Of a stretch of 50,480 bases of DNA, positions 13,061 through 22,504 are shown one piece after another. The stretch spans positions 1 to 50,480 of the forward strand of contig JAIORP010000093.1 of the NCBI GenBank assembly GCA_021108075.1, given 5' to 3'. Under the pieces are notes generated by a model. That model was not told where the DNA came from and did not search any database. It worked only from the letters and a program-made list of their open reading frames with translations. This DNA comes from Candidatus Omnitrophota bacterium (lineage in GTDB: Bacteria; Omnitrophota; Gorgyraeia; Zapsychrales; Zapsychraceae). Position 1 is the first letter of the stretch, and every line of letters begins with the position of its first letter. Made by a program: the position numbers and the translations under genes.

Positions 13061-14728
13061 ATGCTGACACAGTTATGCATTAAAAATTTTGGCCTCATTG
13101 AAGAACTGACTCTCGATTTTCACAAAAGCCTCAATATCCTGACAGGCGAAACCGGCGCCGGCAAGTCGATCATCATTGACGCGCTCCGAATCGGGCTCGG
13201 AGAACGGATCTTCTCTTCTCAGGTGCGTGACCGCGCCAAACCCGTGTCCATCGAAGCTGTTTTCACGGTCAGATACCAGGAGACCAGAACCATGCCCGCC
13301 ATAAATGAATATCTGGACCCTGAAGACGACCAGCTGATCATTCACAGAACATACCAGCCGGACGGACGAAACAAAATCAAGTTGAACGGACAGAATATCA
13401 CGGTTTCCCAGTTAAAAAAGATCGGCAATCACCTTGTCGACCTGCACGGCCCCCATGATCACCAACAACTGCTGAGTGAGGACGCCCATATTGACATGTT
13501 GGACCGGTTGATTGATTTTGAACACTTGTTGATCGCCTACCAGGAAGAACATTCCCTCTTTTCTCTCTTGAAAAAAGAGTGGGCGGAGTCACAAAAAGTA
13601 AAAAACACACGGGAACGTGAACTGGATTTTCTTTCCCATCAGATCAGGGAGATTGAACAGATCCAATTGGACAATGATTATTATTTGCAATTAAAGGAGT
13701 CCCGGCAACGTTTGAACAATGCCGAAGCCCTTCTTTCCCAGGTTCAACATATCCTGCGTTTGTTAGATGGGCACAATAACAGTTGCAGCGAAAACATCCG
13801 GCACAGTTTTTCTCCCTTCAACCAACTTGTCGACCTTGACACAAAGACATCTTCGTATAAAAAATCCCTGGAAGAGATGCAGAACATCAACGAAGAATTG
13901 GTCAGCGACCTGCAATCTTACGCGACCTCCCTTTCTTTTGACCCGGCAAGCGCCAATGAAATCAATGAAATGTGTGACCTGTACGATAACATCCTGAAAA
14001 AACACGGGCCGGAGATATCCAACGTCAAAGACGCTTACATGGAGGCTAAACACAAATTTGATCTATTGAACAACTGGGAACAAAATGATTCCGACCTGCA
14101 GAAAAAAATCCAGAAAATTGAAAAAAAACTCAATACCATCGCCAGACAAATCACCGCCAAAAGGCAAAAAACAGCCCAGGAGCTTAAAAAAACGATCGTA
14201 AAAGAATTAAAAGAATTGGGTATCCCGCATGTCAATTTTGAGGCGAAAATTTCACCCCGGGACTTAAACGAAAAAGGCGCGGATAAAGTTCTTTTTTATA
14301 TCAGCCCCAACGCGGGAGAAGAACTCAAACCCCTGGCTGAGATTGTTTCATCCGGAGAAGCCGCCCGGGTCATGTTAGCCCTGAAAAAAGCCCTTGTGCT
14401 GGTTGATCCCATCCCGACGCTGATATTCGATGAAATTGACGCTCAGATCGGAGGCCGGTTAGGAAAAATCACGGGGGGAAAACTCAAAGAAATCGCCCAA
14501 AAGCGTCAGGTGATCCTGATCACGCACCTCCCTCAGATCGCGTCTTTCGCGGACCAACATTTCAAAGTCATCAAAAAAATCAAAAACAAAAGATCTTACA
14601 CAGATGTTCTAACATTGGACCAAACGGCCATCGTCAAAGAGTTAGCAAAAATGATGAGCGGAGAACAAGAATCGTCCATTGCCTTAGAACACGCCCAGGA
14701 CCTTCTTCTCCAATCAAAAGACAAATAG
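13061..14728 (+). CDS. recN: DNA repair protein RecN
   Basis: The protein has 555 residues, the normal length for RecN, an SMC-like ATPase that helps organise DNA ends during double-strand-break repair. Walker A is GETGAGKS at residues 29-36. A long coiled-coil region spans roughly residues 155-385, including the interruption LDFLSHQIREIEQ typical of RecN. The C-terminal ATPase half carries the ABC signature as SSGEAARVMLALK, followed by Walker B LIFDEIDAQIGG and the D-loop/H-loop region ILITHLPQIASFA. The signature is SSGE rather than the usual SGGE. The ATG at 13061 follows AAGGA by 8 nt. First gene of the plus-strand block. Confidence 0.95.
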   Translation: MLTQLCIKNFGLIEELTLDFHKSLNILTGETGAGKSIIIDALRIGLGERIFSSQVRDRAKPVSIEAVFTVRYQETRTMPAINEYLDPEDDQLIIHRTYQPDGRNKIKLNGQNITVSQLKKIGNHLVDLHGPHDHQQLLSEDAHIDMLDRLIDFEHLLIAYQEEHSLFSLLKKEWAESQKVKNTRERELDFLSHQIREIEQIQLDNDYYLQLKESRQRLNNAEALLSQVQHILRLLDGHNNSCSENIRHSFSPFNQLVDLDTKTSSYKKSLEEMQNINEELVSDLQSYATSLSFDPASANEINEMCDLYDNILKKHGPEISNVKDAYMEAKHKFDLLNNWEQNDSDLQKKIQKIEKKLNTIARQITAKRQKTAQELKKTIVKELKELGIPHVNFEAKISPRDLNEKGADKVLFYISPNAGEELKPLAEIVSSGEAARVMLALKKALVLVDPIPTLIFDEIDAQIGGRLGKITGGKLKEIAQKRQVILITHLPQIASFADQHFKVIKKIKNKRSYTDVLTLDQTAIVKELAKMMSGEQESSIALEHAQDLLLQSKDK

Positions 14729-14772
14729 CTGCCAGGGTCTGCTTATCGTGTCCTCTACATAACGATTTGATA

Positions 14773-14838
14773 ATACCAAATATGTTACATAATACCAAAT
14801 CCATTAATAAATTTGGTATACTTAACGTGATCGGTATA
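14773..14838. repeat. Palindromic AT-rich repeat, copy A
   Basis: AATACCAAATCCATT (14791-14805) opposes AATTTGGTATACTTAACGT. A second AATACCAAAT lies at 14772-14781. The right end TTTGGTATA-TTAACGT-AT-GTATAA is shared with the copy at 40.9 kb. Lies between recN and the phosphofructokinase gene. Confidence 0.55.
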
Positions 14839-14928
14839 AATGATTGATTTTTTTAAGCAAATATGCTAATTTATCCACAAACAAAAAAACGAATTGGATT
14901 TTTACAGATAATATAAAGGAGAACTTTC

Positions 14929-16140
14929 ATGAAAAAGATTGGTATTATCACCAGTGGCGGTGATTGTGGCGGACTTAACGCCGTTGTAAAAGGAGCCGCG
15001 CAGATGGCTAAAAACTTTGATGCTGCCTGTTATGTCATTCCAAACGGTTATGCCGGTCTGTATAATCTTGTTGAATTCGATCAGCTGGTTGAACTCACAT
15101 TAGAACGTGTTGATGATGTGAACTCGAACGCCGCTGGATCCGAAGCCGGCCACTCACGGGTGAAAATTAAAAATATCGATGATCCTGATAAATATGAACG
15201 CATTAAAGAGGGTTTAAAGAAATTTGGCATTGAAGGATTAGTGATTAGCGGAGGGGATGATTCCGGAAGTGTCATGATCGACTTATCCGAAAATGGCATC
15301 AATTGTATCCACGCGCCCAAGACCATGGACCTGGACCTCCAGACCTACTCGGTAGGGTTTGACTCTACGGTTAATCGCATTGCCACATTCGCGGAAGACA
15401 TTAAAACAACAGGACGGACACACAACCGCATTATGGTCATGGAAGTCTTCGGCCGTTATGCCGGTCATACAGCTTTTCGCGCGGGTGTCGCCTCTGACGC
15501 GGATGCCATCCTTATCCCGGAAATTCCTGTTGACTTTGACGTCCTTTATGGATATGCCAAACAAATTTTCATGAACCGTGTCATTAACAGCGATGTTAAT
15601 GCCGGGACGTATCTTATCTTAGTCGCCGAAGGCTTAAAAAATGTCAACGGAGAGGAATTGTACGATGAAGCCGCTCCCCCGGACGCTTTCGGTCATAAAC
15701 GTTTAGCGGGCGCCGGCAAATACGTCCAGAACGAGCTTACAAAAAAATTTAAGAACGATCCGGTCATTGTTGATTTCATGAAAACCCAAAAAATGTATGT
15801 CAAGACCTTATACGAAGCTCCTGAAGTCCGGTCCGTCGCGCCTGGACACTTAGTCCGTTGCGGTCATTCGTCTGTTTACGACGTCAATTTCGGAAAAGAA
15901 GCCGGCGCTTCAGCTGTCGTGCTGTTACAAAATGGATTGTCCGGTTACACGATCGTTGACGTTCAGCTGGGGCGGATCCGTTATATCGCGACCAAAGAAG
16001 CCATTAAACAACGCCATGTCTCAAAAGAGATGATCAATTTCTATGAAAGATTAGGTGTTTGTTTCGGCCGCAAACGTGACGCCTCTGTAGACTTTAAATA
16101 TTCAGAAGTGACATCTTTACCTATTAACCGATTCATGTAA
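14929..16140 (+). CDS. pfp: PPi-dependent 6-phosphofructokinase
   Basis: The protein has 403 residues of the phosphofructokinase A fold and phosphorylates fructose 6-phosphate in glycolysis. Two signature positions point to pyrophosphate rather than ATP as donor. The motif is GGDDS at residues 108-112 (ATP enzymes have GGDGS), and PKTMDLD at 130-136 has Lys where ATP enzymes have Gly (PGTIDND). Asp134 is the expected catalytic base. The substrate-binding segment VMEVFGRYAGHTA follows at about residue 175, and AEG at about 235. AAGGAG lies 8 nt before the ATG. The PPi reaction is reversible, so the enzyme could also work in gluconeogenesis. A hairpin sits just behind the gene. Confidence 0.93.
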   Translation: MKKIGIITSGGDCGGLNAVVKGAAQMAKNFDAACYVIPNGYAGLYNLVEFDQLVELTLERVDDVNSNAAGSEAGHSRVKIKNIDDPDKYERIKEGLKKFGIEGLVISGGDDSGSVMIDLSENGINCIHAPKTMDLDLQTYSVGFDSTVNRIATFAEDIKTTGRTHNRIMVMEVFGRYAGHTAFRAGVASDADAILIPEIPVDFDVLYGYAKQIFMNRVINSDVNAGTYLILVAEGLKNVNGEELYDEAAPPDAFGHKRLAGAGKYVQNELTKKFKNDPVIVDFMKTQKMYVKTLYEAPEVRSVAPGHLVRCGHSSVYDVNFGKEAGASAVVLLQNGLSGYTIVDVQLGRIRYIATKEAIKQRHVSKEMINFYERLGVCFGRKRDASVDFKYSEVTSLPINRFM

Positions 16141-16154
16141 CCCGATCACGACAA

Positions 16155-16186
16155 AAGAGGCTTGAAAACATCCTGCCTCTTATTTC
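16155..16186 (+). terminator. Terminator-like hairpin after pfp
   Basis: AAGAGGC (16155-16161) pairs with GCCTCTT (16175-16181), followed by ATTTC. The T-tract is short, and the next start codon is only 13 bp away, so it may attenuate rather than end transcription. Confidence 0.35.
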
Positions 16187-16193
16187 AAAGCCT

Positions 16194-17660
16194 ATGAAGA
16201 ACGCGACCTTGCAAAAAATCATCATCACTTTTATCTTATCGTTTTTGTGCGTGTCCGCCTTTCAAATCCGGCTGCACAATTTCAGGAGCAGCAGCTTACG
16301 GACGATTGATGAAATTGTATTTGTTAAAATGGCTAAACAGGTCGCTCATGATGTCCGTGATTATCATACCATCCCTTACGGCAAAACATTAGCCGCGACG
16401 GGAAGAGAACTGCCGGAATATTTCTTCGCCCCGCTTTATAAACACCCACCGGTCTTTACGTTTATGGCGGCTCTTTCGATGAAATTGTTCGGTGAGAAAG
16501 GAAAATCCGCCGGATATGTTTCAATCTTTCTGAGTGTTTTGATGATGCCGCTTTTATATTGGTTAGGAGCGCTTCTTTTTGACCGGCAGGTGGGGTTGCT
16601 CGCCGCAATCTTGCTCTGGTTTGATCCTGTTGTGACCATGACATCCCAAAAAGTCTGGATTGATACCTCCATCGCGTTTTTCACATTGCTGGCGGCTGTC
16701 CTCTTTGTATACGCTTTAAAGAACAAGAATGATTGGTTCTTTATCTTCAGCGGGATCGCGAGTGGTCTGGCGGTAAACACAAAATATCCGGGGATTTTGA
16801 TCACCTTCGGCATGGTCCTTTACACTTTATTTTATCGCCGGGACCTGTTTCGAAAAGGAAAATTTTTTTTAGGGCTGTTGATGCCCTTTCTGATGTTGAT
16901 TCCCTGGTTCATGTGGAACATCCAGGTCTACGGGATCAGCGCCCTCAAAGGTCACTATGAATTGACCTTTGCGATTCGGCTATTTACGGACAAGCTGTGG
17001 CTCATATTACCGGTCGCCGCTATTTTGTTTGCCGTCTATTTATTCCTTAAACGGAAGAGTATCATAGGTCATCGCCCCCCAACCGCCGCCGGGTCAACGA
17101 TTGAGCCCGGAACATCAAAAGAAAAAACCGATGAATTAGACCCAGGTCAAGCCAAAATAGTACTGGGCAGCTACATTGCCGTCATCCTATTTATCCTTAT
17201 CTTCATTGGAGACTCTGTCCTCAAGAGCCTGCATTTTTATTACATTCCCGTGACGAGTTGGTCGCAAGGGTTCTTTGCCAATGAAATTCCATCTTTTTAC
17301 TTCAAACGTCTGCTTGAATATTTCTTTATCTACATCTTCGCCTATTTAGCCCTTTTCACTTACCATCCCAAAGAGCAGGAACAAACAGCTTTCATCCGCA
17401 TCTCAACGATTGTCATATTATTCTTCTTCATCGCCTGGCGCAATTTTCAATGTCGATACATACTCGCGACTATTCCTTTCCTGATTTTGCTGGCTGCCAA
17501 CACGATCAAACAGGTTTATTCCGCCATCTGTTCCATGGAAACAATCTTACCGCGACTGATACTCCGCAGCGCCTTTATCCTCCTTATCATGTATTCCATA
17601 CTAAAAGTCAATATCATCAACTACATGTTAAGCTACACGAACAATATGTGTTATTTTTAA
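16194..17660 (+). CDS. GT39/ArnT-like membrane glycosyltransferase (GT-C fold)
   Basis: The protein has 488 residues with about 11-12 membrane helices. After the first helix (residues 8-24) comes the first large loop with the acidic motif TIDEIVFVKMA (about 36-46), where GT39/GT83 enzymes keep their catalytic Asp/Glu, and then KHPPVFTFMAALSMKLFG (HPP motif). WIDTSIAFFTLLA and GLAVNTKYPG also match the family. Such enzymes transfer a sugar from a polyprenyl-phosphate carrier to a protein or lipid on the outer face of the inner membrane. The acceptor is unknown; its position opposite the surface-glycan locus is suggestive. It lies 53 bp after pfp. The ribosome site is weak. Confidence 0.8.
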   Translation: MKNATLQKIIITFILSFLCVSAFQIRLHNFRSSSLRTIDEIVFVKMAKQVAHDVRDYHTIPYGKTLAATGRELPEYFFAPLYKHPPVFTFMAALSMKLFGEKGKSAGYVSIFLSVLMMPLLYWLGALLFDRQVGLLAAILLWFDPVVTMTSQKVWIDTSIAFFTLLAAVLFVYALKNKNDWFFIFSGIASGLAVNTKYPGILITFGMVLYTLFYRRDLFRKGKFFLGLLMPFLMLIPWFMWNIQVYGISALKGHYELTFAIRLFTDKLWLILPVAAILFAVYLFLKRKSIIGHRPPTAAGSTIEPGTSKEKTDELDPGQAKIVLGSYIAVILFILIFIGDSVLKSLHFYYIPVTSWSQGFFANEIPSFYFKRLLEYFFIYIFAYLALFTYHPKEQEQTAFIRISTIVILFFFIAWRNFQCRYILATIPFLILLAANTIKQVYSAICSMETILPRLILRSAFILLIMYSILKVNIINYMLSYTNNMCYF

Positions 17661-17672
17661 AACCCGGAAAGC

Positions 17673-17720
17673 GCAATTGGAATCCACTACGAAGGCAAAA
17701 CTCGTCGCAATTGCATTTTT
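17673..17720 (+). terminator. Possible terminator between convergent genes
   Basis: GCAATTG (17673-17679) and CAATTGC (17708-17714) pair across a 28-bp loop and are followed by ATTTTT. It lies in the 72-bp gap between two converging genes. The long loop makes the call weak. Confidence 0.25.
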
Positions 17721-17732
17721 CTGGTTAACGGA

Positions 17733-19181
17733 TCATACTATTGTCGTATTTTTCAAACCGAATTGATCGAATATAAAACGACGAAAGTTTTCTTTCCAGA
17801 ACGGATCCCACATGGATCCAGAACTATACTTTCGGGTAGGCGGCGATAAAATCATCGATAACAATTCTTCTTTTGATTGAAATGGAGAAAAGATGTCCGG
17901 ATCAATAAAATAGGATACGTCCGCTCGATTGTGAAGAAAAATTTGATTATCGAAAACCAAGGCTTCAAAAAGCACCGTTGACGACTCAAAACTGACAATC
18001 TTATCAGCTTTAGACAATGAAGCGAAAAGGTTATCTATACTGATCTTAACGTCCCCCCTTGAAATCATCGAAGAATACCGTTCTGTGATAAAATTATATT
18101 CCGCGGGATGAGGTCTGATGACGAATTCATACTGATCTGAGCCTAATTCATTAATGAGATAAACCAAGCTTTCGTTCAATAATGTTGTTTTCGAACCGCC
18201 GGAAATAAAAAGTATTTGTTCTTTGGCTTTCGGCTTGATCATAATATTTTTAGTATATTCAATAATATACGGATTCCCGATTGTGACAATTTCCGAGGAT
18301 GTCTTCGGGAAATGGCGCCAGTACTCGCCATAAGACATTAAATACCGGGGCAAATAATTGACATACTCAGAATTCAACAGATTGTTATAGATGTAGGCAA
18401 AATGATTCTTATGGAACGCGCCGTGCTGAAACTCTCCCGTCATGAGCCCCATTTCATGGGCCGCGTTTAAAATGTGACATTTGTGGCCATAACTGGCATC
18501 TTCTAAAAAAACAATCTTTGGTTCCAATATACGGAACAAGCGTTGATAATATTCATCCAAATACGGCAATAAACCGGAAATCAGATTTAAGACGCTGGAC
18601 ATATTAGCCCAAAGAGCGTCATTGAGGGCGAGTGGTAAACGTTTTTTCAGAAAATTTAAAAGATGATCAATCGTTGTGAGGTCAGAAGTATTTTTTTTAA
18701 ACACTTTCGATTTCAACAATGAATGGATCAAAATCCAATCATTATAACGGACATGAGGACATTGACGGGGTGTCATGAATCGAAATTGTTTGGACAATGA
18801 ATCCTCAATAATTAATGATGATTCCTGAAAATCTAAAGCGAAATGATCATAGAGTCGGTTGACATAGACCCCGTCCTCAGACAGGACATTGACGATGCTG
18901 GAACTAAAAAAAATAATATCACTGGTCGTGCTTCGGATGGGCCGAAAAGGATTTTTAGTTAAAACATTAAGACCATATGGAATGATATCTTTGGGGATAA
19001 TTTTTTTCTTTTGACCGATAGGAAAATCCCATTGGAACATCTCAATAACAGCGCTCTGCATAAGGATACCGCGGATATACGGCCACATTAACCGACCCTT
19101 ATAAGCAAAACGAAAATTCAGTATCTGCAAATCGTCTTCTAACAGCCCGGACAATTCCGCGACAGGGTAAATTTTATTCAA
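17733..19181 (-). CDS. Putative surface-polysaccharide glycosyltransferase (GT-B-like)
   Basis: The protein has 482 residues with no signal peptide. The first half is divergent. The second half has features of capsule/CDP-glycerol-type GT-B enzymes: GEFQHGAFHKNHF (about residue 250), a LFISGG turn, FVIRPHPAEY (about 365) and KIVSFESSTVLFEALVF (about 405), the last two forming the usual nucleotide-sugar site of this superfamily. It probably adds a sugar, perhaps the nonulosonate made upstream. The start is a TTG at 19181 supported by AAAGGA 7-8 nt before; it lies 1 bp after the flippase stop, indicating co-transcription. It is the last gene of the minus-strand glycan block. Confidence 0.65.
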   Translation of the reverse strand: MNKIYPVAELSGLLEDDLQILNFRFAYKGRLMWPYIRGILMQSAVIEMFQWDFPIGQKKKIIPKDIIPYGLNVLTKNPFRPIRSTTSDIIFFSSSIVNVLSEDGVYVNRLYDHFALDFQESSLIIEDSLSKQFRFMTPRQCPHVRYNDWILIHSLLKSKVFKKNTSDLTTIDHLLNFLKKRLPLALNDALWANMSSVLNLISGLLPYLDEYYQRLFRILEPKIVFLEDASYGHKCHILNAAHEMGLMTGEFQHGAFHKNHFAYIYNNLLNSEYVNYLPRYLMSYGEYWRHFPKTSSEIVTIGNPYIIEYTKNIMIKPKAKEQILFISGGSKTTLLNESLVYLINELGSDQYEFVIRPHPAEYNFITERYSSMISRGDVKISIDNLFASLSKADKIVSFESSTVLFEALVFDNQIFLHNRADVSYFIDPDIFSPFQSKEELLSMILSPPTRKYSSGSMWDPFWKENFRRFIFDQFGLKNTTIV

Positions 19182-19182
19182 A

Positions 19183-20499
19183 TTACAATCCTTTCGTCTC
19201 GCTTTTAGTCAAAAAATACAACCACGGCATGTTATAAACCCGCGAGCTAAAAAACCAAACCATAAAAAAATTAAAAAACAAAACAATTGTTGTTGCCTGA
19301 GCAGCGCCAATAGCGCCGTAAGCTTTTATAAAGATATAATTTAAGATCACATTGAATACAGCGGATAACAACGTCATCCATGCTAAAATATGACTTTTTT
19401 GCGCGTAGAAAATATAACCCGCGACCATATAATACATCCCGTTAGCAGCACTACCCAGAGTGATCCAGAAAACATATTCATTGGCCGCGTAAAATTCTTC
19501 TCCAACGAGATATTTCAATATATACGGGGCTAAGACCGCGATCGATGCCGCCACGAGAATGAGAGCCCCGAACATACAGTACGTAAATTTAACAATTTTT
19601 TTCAATTGGGCGGGGTCATTTTTCTTTAAATTTTTGTAAAGATACGGGCTCCAGGCTTGATTAAAAGAACTCATCAACAAACTCAATATCGCTCCGATCT
19701 GATATCCGACAGTATAAATCCCTGTCGTCGCTACGCCCACCATTTCATTAATAAACAAACGATCGATCGCTGTCATGATCCAGGCGCCTAACATGTGCGG
19801 GATTAAAGGGATGCCAAAAGCCAGAATATTCTTTATGCAGATCCAATCAATTCGAAAAGTGATATACTGTCGTTTGAAAAGAAAGAAGCAACTCACCAGA
19901 GAAAACAGACTGACGGCAAAAACAATGGCTAATATCCGGCCTTGCCACGCCCAACGCAAATACATAACAAATAAGATCGTTAAGCTGACATTCACAATAC
20001 TCTGCGTAATTTGAAATAGGCAATACGGCTTCGCTTTTTCTTCTACCTGCCAGAGGACCAGATTCAATGTAACAAAAAAGAAGGCAAACGACTGCCACAG
20101 GATCAAATGAATATATTCCGCGGGGATATTAATGAACTTTGCAAACGAAACCCCGAAGATTGAACAAAGGAAAAGCATACATAGAAAAAAAAACGAGGCA
20201 ATAAATATCGAATTCCCGACATAAACTTTTAATTCTTCTTTTTCTTTTTTGAAAAATTCTATGGATATCGCGCTTGTTCCATTCATTCCAACAAAAATAA
20301 TACAAACCGCGACCAGTATCTCATATGTCGAGATAATACCATATCCTTCCGGAGACAGGAATCGGGTTAAAAAGGGGATCAACAAAAGTGGCAATCCGGA
20401 GCGGATTGTGTTTGCTACAGTAAAAAAGAAAGCATTATGAATAAGCTTTTTGCCAAGAAAGGATCTAACGGCTAAATATAAATCATTTTTATTATTCAT
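19183..20499 (-). CDS. Polysaccharide flippase, Wzx type
   Basis: The protein has 438 residues with about 12-14 hydrophobic helices spread over its whole length and short charged loops, the layout of the MOP/MATE-like exporters that flip lipid-linked oligosaccharides. The N-terminal motif NTIRSGLPLLLIPFLTRFL with SPEGYGIISTYE is typical of the Wzx/RfbX branch (polysaccharide biosynthesis proteins). TTGIYTVGYQIG and NQAWSPYLYK are further family-like pieces. It would move the finished glycan unit across the inner membrane. Tightly packed between the radical SAM gene and the glycosyltransferase. Confidence 0.85.
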   Translation of the reverse strand: MNNKNDLYLAVRSFLGKKLIHNAFFFTVANTIRSGLPLLLIPFLTRFLSPEGYGIISTYEILVAVCIIFVGMNGTSAISIEFFKKEKEELKVYVGNSIFIASFFFLCMLFLCSIFGVSFAKFINIPAEYIHLILWQSFAFFFVTLNLVLWQVEEKAKPYCLFQITQSIVNVSLTILFVMYLRWAWQGRILAIVFAVSLFSLVSCFFLFKRQYITFRIDWICIKNILAFGIPLIPHMLGAWIMTAIDRLFINEMVGVATTGIYTVGYQIGAILSLLMSSFNQAWSPYLYKNLKKNDPAQLKKIVKFTYCMFGALILVAASIAVLAPYILKYLVGEEFYAANEYVFWITLGSAANGMYYMVAGYIFYAQKSHILAWMTLLSAVFNVILNYIFIKAYGAIGAAQATTIVLFFNFFMVWFFSSRVYNMPWLYFLTKSETKGL

Positions 20500-20528
20500 T
20501 ATATTGAAATGCCATTGGGGATTCGGAT

Positions 20529-21935
20529 CTAGACTTCGTCTGATTGATCTCTTGTCGAACGATAGCGATGCTGTGTCTTGATAAGGTGCTCTTCATCCAG
20601 GCCGATATTCAACTCACGGTTGCATCTTTTCAAATTATCCAAAACGGCGTCAAGAAATTCATCATCGCTCATAGATGTCAAATTAATTCTTAAGTCCTGC
20701 CGATCGCCTAAACGCATTAAGTAATCCTCTTCATCCGTAATATATTTATTTTTCAAGGCATATTCATAAACTTCACTTCCCGGCTGAGGCAACAGATATC
20801 CTGAAGATGGATAGATTCCATTCTTTATGCAACAATCAAACGTTTTTTTAATCGTTTCCGGAGTTTCCTGGGGATACCCCAAAACAAGGGAAGTCCAAAC
20901 ATTCATATCTCCTTTATGAAACAATTCTGTCTGTCTCGAGAACTGATCAACATCCATGTGCTTGTTCATCGCTTTCAATATATCAGCATCGGCCGATTCA
21001 AGCGAATAACTGATTCCGATACAACCCGCGTCCTTCATGAGTTTAATCAATTCCAAATCTTCCTCTTTATTCAGCAAATCCCCCCTGCAAGTACCTGTCC
21101 AGTATATGTTCAGCTTGGAATCAATCAACTCCCGGCAAATATCTTTAACCCGCTTCTTGGAAAAAAGCGTTAATTCATCCCAGAAAAAAACAAAATTCAG
21201 CGCGTACTTATCGTGCAATTGCTTAATTTCTTCGACAATGGATTGTTCGGTCCTAAAACGAAACGGCACATTATTAAAAACATGATAACAAAAACCACAC
21301 TTAGCGACACAACCTCTTGCCGTATTTACGGGCATCGCTCGCGCTTGTTCCCGAGGGAAAGGAACAGCGTCACTAACACTAACCTTCGACGCTTCAAGAT
21401 AGATCCCGACATCAAAAATTGAATGATCGATAAAGGGCAGATCAGATATATTTTTAATCGGACAACGGTATCCTGTTTCAACGATTTGATTGTTTTGAGT
21501 AAAAGCAATTCCTTTAATATCGTTCAAAGGTTTAGAATGTAACATATGGTCTAATACTTCAACAACAACTTCATCGCCCTCACCCAGAACGGCAATGTCA
21601 ACCTCCGTTTTCGTAAGTAAAATCTTATGGACAGATGTCGCCACTGAATTACCTACGATAATCGTCGCCTGCGGATTAATTCTTCGTATTAACGCCACCA
21701 TTGATTTAATAATCTTGTACCCGGTTACGATACACCCCAGGCAATACACATCATATATATTCGTTGAAAAATAATCTTCCACTTCTTGATCTGTAAATCG
21801 ATGGGCATCAATATCTAATAAATCAAATTGATAACCAGCTTTTTTCATGGCTGTCGCAACATAACCTAATCCGATGGGAAACAATTTCTCGATTGATTCC
21901 GGCCGCAAGGAAACATTTATTAATAAAACTCTCAT
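20529..21935 (-). CDS. B12-binding-domain radical SAM enzyme
   Basis: The protein has 468 residues from the third of three close ATG codons, chosen because AGAGG lies 9 nt before it. Residues 1-135 are a cobalamin-binding-like Rossmann domain (MRVLLINVSLRPES, ..VGNSVATS, AVLGEGDEVV). The radical SAM core follows, with the cluster-binding motif RGCVAKCGFCYH (Cys209, Cys213, Cys216), then FFWDELTLFSKKRV and GISYSLESADADILKAMNKH. The C-terminal 60 residues resemble the tail domain of the BchE-like subgroup. These enzymes do radical methylations, cyclisations or rearrangements. In this locus the substrate is probably a sugar or glycan precursor, but that is inference from context. Confidence 0.85.
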   Translation of the reverse strand: MRVLLINVSLRPESIEKLFPIGLGYVATAMKKAGYQFDLLDIDAHRFTDQEVEDYFSTNIYDVYCLGCIVTGYKIIKSMVALIRRINPQATIIVGNSVATSVHKILLTKTEVDIAVLGEGDEVVVEVLDHMLHSKPLNDIKGIAFTQNNQIVETGYRCPIKNISDLPFIDHSIFDVGIYLEASKVSVSDAVPFPREQARAMPVNTARGCVAKCGFCYHVFNNVPFRFRTEQSIVEEIKQLHDKYALNFVFFWDELTLFSKKRVKDICRELIDSKLNIYWTGTCRGDLLNKEEDLELIKLMKDAGCIGISYSLESADADILKAMNKHMDVDQFSRQTELFHKGDMNVWTSLVLGYPQETPETIKKTFDCCIKNGIYPSSGYLLPQPGSEVYEYALKNKYITDEEDYLMRLGDRQDLRINLTSMSDDEFLDAVLDNLKRCNRELNIGLDEEHLIKTQHRYRSTRDQSDEV

Positions 21936-21950
21936 TTGCATCATCCTCTT

Positions 21951-22499
21951 TTAAGCATTCTTATCATTTATAACACCCAAACAAATTTTATTAATGTAGG
22001 CGCCATTATAAACATATTGCTTTAATAACTCACCCTCCACGACAAATCCCGCTTTTTGAAGGGCTTTAACAGAACCAATATTCGGCTCATAACAACCCGC
22101 GGTAATTTTATGTAATTTCAATGTTGAAAAAGCATATCCAACCACTAATCGAATCGATTCTGTCGCGAGACCCTTCCCCCAACAATCTTTATCTCCGACA
22201 AAATAACTTATGTCAGCGGTCAAATGATATTGGTTGATAGGTCCGATCTTAATATTTCCGATATGCCTGTCATTCTCATTTAAACAAATAGCTAATAAAA
22301 GTTCATCAACCGAGTATTTCTTTAATTCAACAAATTGTTGTATGCTCTGAATGCTCTGGTCACAAAAACGTGTCTCCATAAATTGATTAATCAATGGATC
22401 ATTCAACCATCGGTAATAATGATCGCCAACATCAGACACCTCAATGTCCCGTAAATAAATACGATCGCCACGTATATTCTTTGTGTCACATAAATTCAT
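21951..22499 (-). CDS. GNAT acetyltransferase, RimJ/RimL-like
   Basis: The protein has 182 residues forming a single GNAT domain: strand IRGDRIYLRDIEVSD, then DISYFVGDKDCWGKGLATE with the acetyl-CoA loop (GKGLATESI), and NIGSVKALQKAGFVVEGEL, the usual C-terminal block. In this position it could be the N-acetyltransferase that completes the 4-amino sugar on the way to pseudaminic acid (the PseH step), for which no other candidate is in the window. It is more RimJ/RimL-like than classical PseH, so no symbol is given. Confidence 0.75.
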   Translation of the reverse strand: MNLCDTKNIRGDRIYLRDIEVSDVGDHYYRWLNDPLINQFMETRFCDQSIQSIQQFVELKKYSVDELLLAICLNENDRHIGNIKIGPINQYHLTADISYFVGDKDCWGKGLATESIRLVVGYAFSTLKLHKITAGCYEPNIGSVKALQKAGFVVEGELLKQYVYNGAYINKICLGVINDKNA

Positions 22500-22504
22500 A
22501 ACTT

